Shown here one piece after another: positions 16,248 to 21,477 of a DNA stretch of 21,477 bases. Position 1 is the first letter of the stretch. Each line of letters starts with the position of its first letter. The notes under the pieces were generated by a model. It was not told where the DNA came from. It made no database searches and saw only the letters and a program-made list of their open reading frames with translations. Source of the DNA: Chloroflexota bacterium (GTDB lineage Bacteria; Chloroflexota; FW602-bin22; JACPRP01); the NCBI GenBank assembly GCA_016210495.1, contig JACQUC010000012.1, positions 1 through 21,477 on the forward strand, written 5' to 3'. The position numbers were made by a program, and so were the translations under genes.

Positions 16248-16679
16248 TCACTCTTCGGGAGTAGCCTCGGCGGACTCGCGAGCCACGAACTTCGTCTTGA
16301 TGGGCAACTTGTAAGCCGCCAATCTCAAGGCCTCGCGAGCCACATCCTCCCGCACGCCGCTGACCTCGAAAAGTATGTGGCCGGGCTTCACGACGGCTAC
16401 CCAGTGGTCCGGCGAACCCTTCCCACTGCCCATTCGCGTCTCAGCGGGCTTAGCCGTGACCGATTTGTCCGGGAAGATACGAATCCAAACCTTGCCACCA
16501 CGCTTGATGTGGTGCGTGATCGCGCGCCGTCCCGCTTCGATCTGCCGGCTGTCGATCCACGCCGCTTCCAGCGCCTGAAGCCCGAACTCGCCGAAGGCGA
16601 CGGTGGCCCCTCGGCTTGCCTCACCTCTCCGGTGACCGCGGTGCGGCTTACGATACTTCACTCTCTTGGGCATCAACAT
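16248..16679 (-). CDS. rplP: 50S ribosomal protein L16 (uL16)
   Basis: A 143-residue protein with [91 protein letters not shown] and [30 protein letters not shown]16 helps form the A-site tRNA pocket. The first of two ATGs (16679) is used because GGAG is ten bases upstream of it and many homologues begin MLMPKRV. The gap to rpsC is 45 bases. Confidence 0.97.
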   Translation of the reverse strand: MLMPKRVKYRKPHRGHRRGEASRGATVAFGEFGLQALEAAWIDSRQIEAGRRAITHHIKRGGKVWIRIFPDKSVTAKPAETRMGSGKGSPDHWVAVVKPGHILFEVSGVREDVAREALRLAAYKLPIKTKFVARESAEATPEE

Positions 16680-16724
16680 AAACAGATATCTCCTGAATCC
16701 CTTGTCAGCGCAATCCGCCGCGTA

Positions 16725-17390
16725 TCAGGCAGTTGCCCCCGCCACCGGCGCAGTCTTCTTCGCCGCTGGTAAAACATCGCCCTTGTAGATCCACACCTTT
16801 ATGCCGATCATCCCAAAGGTAGTCAACGCCTCGGCAAGGCCGTAGTCGATGTCCGCTCGCAAAGTGTGCAAAGGCACCTTGCCGGATACCTCTCTCTCTC
16901 GCCGTGACATCTCAGCGCCGCCCAATCGACCGGCGACGATGATCTTGATGCCCTTGGCACCCCGCTGCATTGCCCGAGCCACTGCCTGTTTCATAGCACG
17001 CTTGTGAGATACGCGCCTCTGAAGCTGCTCGGCTATGCTACGAGCCACAAGGTGCGCGTTCAACTCCGGCTGCCGGATTTCCTGAATGTTGAGGCGCACT
17101 TTCTTGCCGGTGAGCCTTTCTAGCTCCTGCCTCATCTCCTCAACCTTGGCGCCGCTCTTGCCGATGACGATACCTGGCTTCGCCGTGTGCACCGTTATGG
17201 CTACCTGGTTGGCAGATCGCTCTATATCGATACGCGCGATGCCAGCCAACGGCAGCTTCCCTCTGATCGTGCTGCGAAGCATCAGGTCTTCGTGCAGCAG
17301 CTTCGTGTAGTCCTTTTCGGCGAACCACCTGGCTTCCCATTCCTTGACGATGCCCAGGCGCAATCCAACTGGATGAACCTTATGTCCCAA
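16725..17390 (-). CDS. rpsC: 30S ribosomal protein S3 (uS3)
   Basis: A 221-residue protein with the [23 protein letters not shown] start, a type II KH domain ([22 protein letters not shown] at 77-80) and the C-terminal domain [63 protein letters not shown]3 contributes to the mRNA entry-tunnel helicase. The start is TTG at 17390, directly after the rplV TAA, with GGAGG five bases upstream; the conserved N-terminus leaves no alternative. Confidence 0.97.
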   Translation of the reverse strand: MGHKVHPVGLRLGIVKEWEARWFAEKDYTKLLHEDLMLRSTIRGKLPLAGIARIDIERSANQVAITVHTAKPGIVIGKSGAKVEEMRQELERLTGKKVRLNIQEIRQPELNAHLVARSIAEQLQRRVSHKRAMKQAVARAMQRGAKGIKIIVAGRLGGAEMSRREREVSGKVPLHTLRADIDYGLAEALTTFGMIGIKVWIYKGDVLPAAKKTAPVAGATA

Positions 17391-17729
17391 TTATTCCTCC
17401 TTCTCGCCAACGACGATCGTGATGTGGCTGGAGCGCTTGAGCACCGGGCTAGTGCGCCCGTGGGCCCGCGGGCGAAAACGCTTCAGCATCGGACCCTCGT
17501 TAGCGCTTGCGCCCAGGATGTAAAGATCCTCCGCGGAGAGATTGTAATTGTTCTCGGCGTTCGCCACGGCCGACTTCACCACCTTGCCTACCTCTCTCGC
17601 TGCCTCCTGCGGCATAAACCTGAGCGTGGCCAGCGCTTCGTTCGCCCGCTTGCCCCGTATCGCGTTCACCACGAGGCGCACCTTGGACGGCGAAATGCGT
17701 ATGTACTTGGCTGTAGCAGCGACCCTCAT
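17391..17729 (-). CDS. rplV: 50S ribosomal protein L22 (uL22)
   Basis: A 112-residue protein: [57 protein letters not shown], and the tunnel-lining hairpin with [29 protein letters not shown]. Together with L4 it forms the exit-tunnel constriction. ATG at 17729 has GGTGGAG nine bases upstream and matches the usual N-terminus. The frame stays open 27 more codons upstream to a GTG at 17810, so a basic N-terminal extension is possible; otherwise the 99 bases to rpsS are an untranslated spacer. Confidence 0.95.
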   Translation of the reverse strand: MRVAATAKYIRISPSKVRLVVNAIRGKRANEALATLRFMPQEAAREVGKVVKSAVANAENNYNLSAEDLYILGASANEGPMLKRFRPRAHGRTSPVLKRSSHITIVVGEKEE

Positions 17730-17828
17730 TTGTTTCAGCTCCACCTTAGTCACTGGGTTCGTCGGGTGCAGTATTCCTCGCACTTTGCGACGTGCCAGAC
17801 GACGGAGCACAGCTCCATCGCCCAGCTC

Positions 17829-18119
17829 TTATTTCTTCACCCCGGTCGCCTTCTCGGCGCCCCTGCCAGAGTGACCTCTGAAGTGCCGGGTGGGGGCAAA
17901 CTCGCCGAGCTTGTGGCCTACCATATTCTCGGTTACGTAAATGGGCACGTGCCGCCGACCATCGTGAACGCCGATCGTGTGGCCTACCATCTGTGGGAAG
18001 ATGGTAGATGCGCGCGACCAGGTCTTCAGGACACGCTTCTCGCCCCCTCTATTCAGCGCTTCGATCTTCTGCAGCAGCTTGGGATCGACAAATGGTCCCT
18101 TCTTCAGCGATCTCCCCAC
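17829..18119 (-). CDS. rpsS: 30S ribosomal protein S19 (uS19)
   Basis: A 96-residue head protein: [19 protein letters not shown], then [56 protein letters not shown], the complete S19 signature. GTG at 18119 gives the standard N-terminus; GGAGG lies about eleven bases upstream. It follows rplB by 28 bases. Confidence 0.97.
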   Translation of the reverse strand: MGRSLKKGPFVDPKLLQKIEALNRGGEKRVLKTWSRASTIFPQMVGHTIGVHDGRRHVPIYVTENMVGHKLGEFAPTRHFRGHSGRGAEKATGVKK

Positions 18120-18147
18120 CTAGCAAAATACCTCCATTAGTCGCCTA

Positions 18148-18972
18148 TCACTTGCGTCTTCTAACAATCATTCTGTCTGATGGTTTCTGGCCGCGGGTCT
18201 TGTACCCCATAGCTGGCTTGCCCCAGGGTGTTTTCGGGCCCGGCATTCCGATGGGTGCCTTGCCCTCGCCGCCACCGTGGGGATGATCACGCGGCGTCAT
18301 TGCGGAACCGCGCACGGTGGGCCGAATGCCAACGTGCCGTGTGCGCCCGGCCTTGCCCAGTTTGATGTTCTCGTGCTCGACGTTGCCTACCTGCCCGATG
18401 GTGGCCAGGCCCAGCGCGTGGATCCGACGCATCTCTCCGGACGGGAGACGGACGCTGACGTACTCTCCTTCTTTCGCCATTAACTGCGCGGAGCCACCCG
18501 CAGCACGAACCAATTGCGCCCCACGTCCTGGCTGCATTTCTATGGCGTGGACCAGCGTGCCCACCGGGATGTTCTTCAGGGGCATCGCGGCGCCAACTCT
18601 TATGTCCGCCCCAGGGCCAGACATTATGACATCTCCAACCTTGAGCCCCAGCGGCGCCAGGATATATCGTTTCTCGCCGTCGACGTATTGTAGCAGGGCA
18701 ATGTACGCAGAACGGTTTGGGTCGTACTCGATAGAAACGACTCGGGCTCGCACGCCAAACTTCTCGCGCTTGAAATCGATAACCCTGTATTGTCGCTTGT
18801 GCCCGCCACCACGGTGTCGGACGGTGACGCGTCCCTGCGTATTGCGACCCGCCCGTTTGCGCAGCGGCGCGAGCAGGGACTTCTCGGGCTCCGCCTTGGT
18901 AATCTCTTCAAAGCCCGCTACTGTCATGCCCCTTCGACCGGGCGAGGTAGGCTTGTACGTCTTGATCGGCAT
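18148..18972 (-). CDS. rplB: 50S ribosomal protein L2 (uL2)
   Basis: A 274-residue protein close to the peptidyl-transferase centre. It has the N-terminal [38 protein letters not shown], the SH3-like middle ([27 protein letters not shown]) and the essential C-terminal region [23 protein letters not shown], with the conserved His at about 230. ATG at 18972. Its stop lies 28 bases before rpsS and its start 17 bases after rplW. Full length, nothing missing. Confidence 0.98.
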   Translation of the reverse strand: MPIKTYKPTSPGRRGMTVAGFEEITKAEPEKSLLAPLRKRAGRNTQGRVTVRHRGGGHKRQYRVIDFKREKFGVRARVVSIEYDPNRSAYIALLQYVDGEKRYILAPLGLKVGDVIMSGPGADIRVGAAMPLKNIPVGTLVHAIEMQPGRGAQLVRAAGGSAQLMAKEGEYVSVRLPSGEMRRIHALGLATIGQVGNVEHENIKLGKAGRTRHVGIRPTVRGSAMTPRDHPHGGGEGKAPIGMPGPKTPWGKPAMGYKTRGQKPSDRMIVRRRK

Positions 18973-18989
18973 TTTCCAATAAGTCCTCT

Positions 18990-19274
18990 CTACATACCCT
19001 CAAACAGCTCGATTCGCTGTCCCTCGCGCAGCGTGACCATCGCCTTTTTCCAGGACGGAGTCATCCCGCGATGTCGGCCAACCCTGCGCATCTTGCCGGG
19101 GACGTTGATCACATTGACTCCAACAACGTTGACCTTGAAAATTCTCTCGACGGCCTCTTGCACCTGGCGCTTGTTGGCGCTCCTAGCCACCTCGAAACTG
19201 TATTTGTTTAGTCCGATCATCGTCGTGCCTTTCTCGGTCACGAGTGGCCGACGCAATACCTCATAGATGTTCAC
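18990..19274 (-). CDS. rplW: 50S ribosomal protein L23 (uL23)
   Basis: A 94-residue exit-tunnel protein that docks trigger factor and [75 protein letters not shown] at 19274 is the start: GAGGGG lies seven bases upstream and the protein begins as L23 normally does. The frame stays open far upstream through rplD, but that part is the shadow of L4. It follows rplD by 41 bases. Confidence 0.97.
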   Translation of the reverse strand: MNIYEVLRRPLVTEKGTTMIGLNKYSFEVARSANKRQVQEAVERIFKVNVVGVNVINVPGKMRRVGRHRGMTPSWKKAMVTLREGQRIELFEGM

Positions 19275-19315
19275 TGATTCACCCCTCGTTCGGTCCCCAG
19301 CAGGTTCAACACAAC

Positions 19316-19939
19316 CTATACGGCCAGCCTCGTCTCGATCCTCTCCACGGCCGACACCGTCATAAGCAGGTATTCGTGTTGCAGCACGTCCAGGACGCTT
19401 AACGAATCGGCCACACGAGTATCGACATCGGGAATGTTCCGAGCAGACCTCGCGATGTTGTCGTCCGGCTCGGGCAGGGCGACTAGAACCGATCGCTGCA
19501 TCGGCAGGTGTTGCAATAGTCCCACCATCTCCTTTGTCTTTGGCCCCGGCAGACTGAGCTCGTCGACAATGACGAGGCGGTCTTCTGTGGCTTTGGCGGA
19601 CAGCACGCACTTCATCGCGAGTTGCCTCGCCTTCTTAGGCATATCGTGGCGGTAGCTACGCATATGAGGCCCAAACACGATGCCGCCCCCGCGATAATGG
19701 GGTGCCCGCGTGCTGCCCTGTCTCGCTCGCCCAGTGCCTTTCTGCCGATACGGCTTCTTGCCGCCACCGGACACCTCGCCACGGCGCTTGCTCTCTGCCG
19801 TTCCCAGCCTCAGATTGGCGAGTTGGCACACCATTGCCTGATGAACCAACGCAGGGTTCATGGGAACGGCGAAGATGTCGTCGCGCACCTCTATGCTTCT
19901 GACCACTTCTCCGGCTGTGTTGTAGACGGGTAGTTCCAC
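19316..19939 (-). CDS. rplD: 50S ribosomal protein L4 (uL4)
   Basis: A 207-residue protein with the extended tunnel loop VSGGGKKPYRQKGTGRARQGSTRAPHYRGGGIVFGP and a Rossmann-like body (RLVIVDELSLPGPKTKEMVGLL, SVLVALPEPDDNIARSARNIPDV). In E. coli L4 is also the repressor of its own operon. The GTG start at 19939 has AGGAG eleven bases upstream, a slightly long spacing. Unusually, 284 bases separate it from rplC, and its own promoter and leader hairpin lie there, so L4 autoregulation at this point is an attractive but untested idea. Confidence 0.97.
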   Translation of the reverse strand: MELPVYNTAGEVVRSIEVRDDIFAVPMNPALVHQAMVCQLANLRLGTAESKRRGEVSGGGKKPYRQKGTGRARQGSTRAPHYRGGGIVFGPHMRSYRHDMPKKARQLAMKCVLSAKATEDRLVIVDELSLPGPKTKEMVGLLQHLPMQRSVLVALPEPDDNIARSARNIPDVDTRVADSLSVLDVLQHEYLLMTVSAVERIETRLAV

Positions 19940-19974
19940 GTTACTCAGTTCTCCTAGTCCAACTGTGCAAAGCT

Positions 19975-20016
19975 GATGGCCGACAACCTAAAGTGAGTCC
20001 TTAGTCATCGGCCATC
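19975..20016 (-). promoter_or_regulatory. Strong leader hairpin upstream of rplD
   Basis: On the minus strand GATGGCCGA pairs perfectly with TCGGCCATC (9 pairs). After an asymmetric internal loop, CTAAGG pairs with CTTTAG (one G-U) around the loop ACTCA. The 42-base element lies in the roughly 94-base leader between the predicted start near 20033 and rplD, 19 bases upstream of its AGGAG. No U-tract follows, so it is not an intrinsic terminator. It is a good candidate for an L4-binding autoregulatory site or another control element. Confidence 0.65.
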
Positions 20017-20039
20017 CGCAGCCAGTCACAAACCGCAAA

Positions 20040-20069
20040 ATTATACCACACGGCTCTAGAGCAAGTCAA
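20040..20069 (-). promoter_or_regulatory. Near-consensus extended -10 promoter upstream of rplD, with palindrome in spacer
   Basis: On the minus strand TTGACT (20064-20069) and a perfect TATAAT (20040-20045) are 18 bases apart, and TGG directly precedes the -10, giving the TGnTATAAT extended form. A 10-base perfect palindrome GCTCTAGAGC (20053-20062) lies between the two boxes, where a bound repressor would block polymerase. The predicted start is near 20033. It would drive rplD through the rest of the S10 and spc blocks independently of tuf-rpsJ-rplC. Confidence 0.85.
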
Positions 20070-20223
20070 CCTGTCATCCGACCAGCCGTCGGGCATGCGG
20101 TCACGACCCCTGGCTCGCCATCAGCTTCTCGAAGATGTGGCGCAGACAATGGCTCGATCTCGCCGGCGCTGTCCCGCCGAGCTGGAACTCCACTCTCGCC
20201 GTCAAAACCAACTGGCTACTAGC
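20070..20223 (-). other. Unexplained spacer downstream of rplC
   Basis: This GC-rich stretch separates the rplC stop from the rplD promoter. It holds two small inverted repeats, one at 20078-20092 (CCGAC/GTCGG, loop of five) and one around 20161-20185 (GGCG/CGCC core flanked by CTC/GAG), neither followed by a U-tract. It also holds a roughly 36-codon TTG-started frame with no ribosome-binding site (protein ending HIFEKLMASQGS). I recognise no gene; it may be a degraded remnant or a 3' untranslated region. Confidence 0.4.
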
Positions 20224-20835
20224 TTATGACCTACGGATCAACAGAAGACCACTACGCCCGCCGGGCACGCCGCCCTTCACGAGCAAGAGGTTGCGCTCGG
20301 GATCGGCCTGGACAACCTCCAGGTTCTTTACGGTGACGCGTTCACCACCCATACGGCCAGCCATCCTCATACCCTTGAGGACACGGCCAGGTGTAGTCGT
20401 CGCGCCAATGGATCCTGGGGCGCGGTGTCGGTCTGACTGACCATGTGTTTTCGGGCCGCCACTGAACCCGTGCCGCTTCACCACGCCGGCGAAGCCCTTT
20501 CCTCTGGATATGCCGGTAATGCTGACCTGTTGCCCTATTCTGAAGACGCCGACGTCTACTTTCTCTCCCACCGCGACGCCGCTTGCGTCGCCGACTCTGA
20601 ACTCACGCAGGTAGCGCAAGGGCGGCAGCTTCTTGAGATGCCCTTTCAGCGGCTGAATCAATCGTCTGGCCGTGCCAAAACCCAGTTGCAGGGCGGTGTA
20701 GCCGTCTCTTTCGGGTGTCCTCACCTGTGTCACGTAGCAGGGCCCGGCTTCGATAACGGTTACCGGTATGACCACGCCGTTTTCACCGAAGACCTGAGTC
20801 ATGCCGACTTTGCGTCCTAGAATTGCCTCAATCAT
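20224..20835 (-). CDS. rplC: 50S ribosomal protein L3 (uL3)
   Basis: A 203-residue assembly-initiator protein: [38 protein letters not shown], the central extension [59 protein letters not shown] reaching the peptidyl-transferase centre, and a short C-terminal end. ATG at 20835 fits the conserved N-terminus, but its ribosome-binding site is poor (GAGG only two bases away), while a strong AGGAGGG lies some 80 bases upstream. It follows rpsJ by 94 bases and may be translated by coupling to a short leader frame. Confidence 0.97.
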   Translation of the reverse strand: MIEAILGRKVGMTQVFGENGVVIPVTVIEAGPCYVTQVRTPERDGYTALQLGFGTARRLIQPLKGHLKKLPPLRYLREFRVGDASGVAVGEKVDVGVFRIGQQVSITGISRGKGFAGVVKRHGFSGGPKTHGQSDRHRAPGSIGATTTPGRVLKGMRMAGRMGGERVTVKNLEVVQADPERNLLLVKGGVPGGRSGLLLIRRS

Positions 20836-20839
20836 TACC

Positions 20840-20911
20840 TCATGGCCAAGCAAGATAGTGCGGTCGGGCCAAGCCAACAATGCCCATCCGCATTGCCCAA
20901 CTGCTCGCCAA
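20840..20911 (-). other. Possible 23-codon leader ORF before rplC
   Basis: A TTG-started frame of 23 codons begins just after a strong AGGAGGG (20914-20920) and ends with TGA four bases before the rplC ATG. Since the strong ribosome-binding site cannot serve rplC directly and rplC has a weak one, translation through this frame and re-initiation at rplC would explain both. Against it: only two or three bases separate AGGAGGG from the TTG, which is short, and the peptide is not recognised. Confidence 0.25.
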
Positions 20912-20929
20912 TTCCCTCCTAATATTCGT

Positions 20930-21238
20930 TTATATCTTGATCTCGATGTCCACTCCCGCAGGCAAGTTAAGGCTCATAAGAGCGTTAACTGTCTTTGGTG
21001 TTGGCTCAAGGATGTCGATCAGCCGCTTGTGCGTGCGTATCTCGAATTGCTCTCGCGAGTCCTTGTCGATGTGCGGCGAGCGAATAACACAGTATTTTTC
21101 TGTCTTGGTCGGCAAGGGAACCGGTCCCGCGACCTGTGCCCCCATCCGCTCGGCTGTTTCGACGATCTGCTGTGCCGACTGGTCGAGAATCCTGTGATCA
21201 TAGGCCTTGAGCCTTATTCTAATCCGTTGTCTAGCCAC
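20930..21238 (-). CDS. rpsJ: 30S ribosomal protein S10 (uS10, NusE)
   Basis: A 102-residue protein, exactly the normal length: [73 protein letters not shown], ending [17 protein letters not shown]. As NusE it also links transcription to translation through NusG/NusB. GTG at 21238 with AAGGA four bases and GGAG ten bases upstream. Only 7 bases separate it from the tuf stop, so the S10 block is read from the tuf (str operon) side here. Confidence 0.97.
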   Translation of the reverse strand: MARQRIRIRLKAYDHRILDQSAQQIVETAERMGAQVAGPVPLPTKTEKYCVIRSPHIDKDSREQFEIRTHKRLIDILEPTPKTVNALMSLNLPAGVDIEIKI

Positions 21239-21245
21239 GTTGTCC

Positions 21246-21477
21246 TTACTCCAAAATGCTCGTGATGACGCCCGCGCCTACTGTTCGGCCGCCCTCCCGA
21301 ATGGCGAAGCGCAATCCCTCTTCCATCGCCACCGGAACGATCAGCTTGATGTTCATCTTGATGTTGTCGCCGGGCATAACCATCTCTACCCCCTCGGGTA
21401 GCTCGGCCGAGCCGGTCACGTCGGTAGTTCGCAGGTAGAACTGCGGCCGGTAGCCGCTGAAGAACGGGGTATGCCGC
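21246..21477 (-). CDS. tuf: Elongation factor Tu, C-terminal fragment (start outside window)
   Basis: Reading leftward from the window edge, the frame gives [21 protein letters not shown], then [45 protein letters not shown] and TAA: the domain 3 end of EF-Tu, with no anomalies. EF-Tu delivers aminoacyl-tRNA to the ribosome. The gene continues to the right of the window. Its position immediately before rpsJ is the classic str-S10 junction, so rpsL, rpsG and fusA are expected further right (not seen). Confidence 0.97.
   Translation of the reverse strand, partial: RHTPFFSGYRPQFYLRTTDVTGSAELPEGVEMVMPGDNIKMNIKLIVPVAMEEGLRFAIREGGRTVGAGVITSILE

Noticed and set aside
15723..16772. 349-codon plus-strand frame across rpsQ, rpmC and rplP
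   Set aside because: It runs antisense through three conserved ribosomal genes without any family resemblance.
17730..17828. Small frames in the rpsS-rplV gap
   Set aside because: A 21-codon ATG frame and an in-frame rplV extension both fit, but neither has a good ribosome-binding site; they are noted only as an alternative rplV start.
19275..19610. Long N-terminal extension of rplW (206-codon frame)
   Set aside because: The extra part overlaps rplD and is Arg-rich shadow sequence; GTG at 19274 has a good ribosome-binding site and gives the normal L23 length.

Overview
The window is bacterial chromosomal DNA, GC-rich by eye. Most of it (about 3.2-21.5 kb) is one long leftward (minus-strand) informational cluster: tuf, the complete S10, spc and alpha ribosomal-protein blocks, then rplQ-truA-rplM-rpsI. 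The left 2.4 kb runs rightward and holds the C-terminal part of an RHS-repeat polymorphic toxin followed at once by a protein with two CxxCG motifs that is very probably its immunity partner. The RHS style (LamG-like segment next to the YD repeats), four-cysteine zinc forms of S4, S14 and L24, a zinc-type adenylate kinase and the GTG/TTG-rich starts suggest a Gram-positive-like or Chloroflexota lineage. Chloroflexota is my best guess, from memory of similar sequences only.

Layout from right to left, in the direction of transcription. tuf (3' end), rpsJ and rplC are followed by an unusual 284-base spacer. This spacer carries a near-consensus extended -10 promoter with a palindrome between its boxes, and a strong leader hairpin just before rplD (L4). 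Then come rplD, rplW, rplB, rpsS, rplV, rpsC, rplP, rpmC, rpsQ and rplN, a 126-base spacer with a hairpin, and rplX and rplE. A second promoter lies at the end of rplE, followed by rpsN, rpsH, rplF, rplR, rpsE, rpmD, rplO, secY, adk, map and infA. A third promoter lies between infA and rpmJ, followed by rpsM, rpsK, rpsD, rpoA, rplQ, truA, rplM, rpsI and a methyltransferase gene of unknown target. No gene usually expected in these blocks is missing. No spacer exceeds 300 bases.

The genes work together in making ribosomes and RNA polymerase, in translation initiation and N-terminal methionine removal, in nucleotide supply (Adk) and in membrane insertion (SecY). Two proteins depart clearly from the family norm: RpoA has an 82-residue extremely acidic C-terminal tail ending in a basic cluster, and S5 has a roughly 70-residue Arg/Pro/Gly-rich tail. 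The most unusual regulatory feature is the promoter/hairpin insert between rplC and rplD, a junction that is normally tight. I found no tRNA, rRNA, CRISPR array, insertion sequence or convincing Rho-independent terminator.
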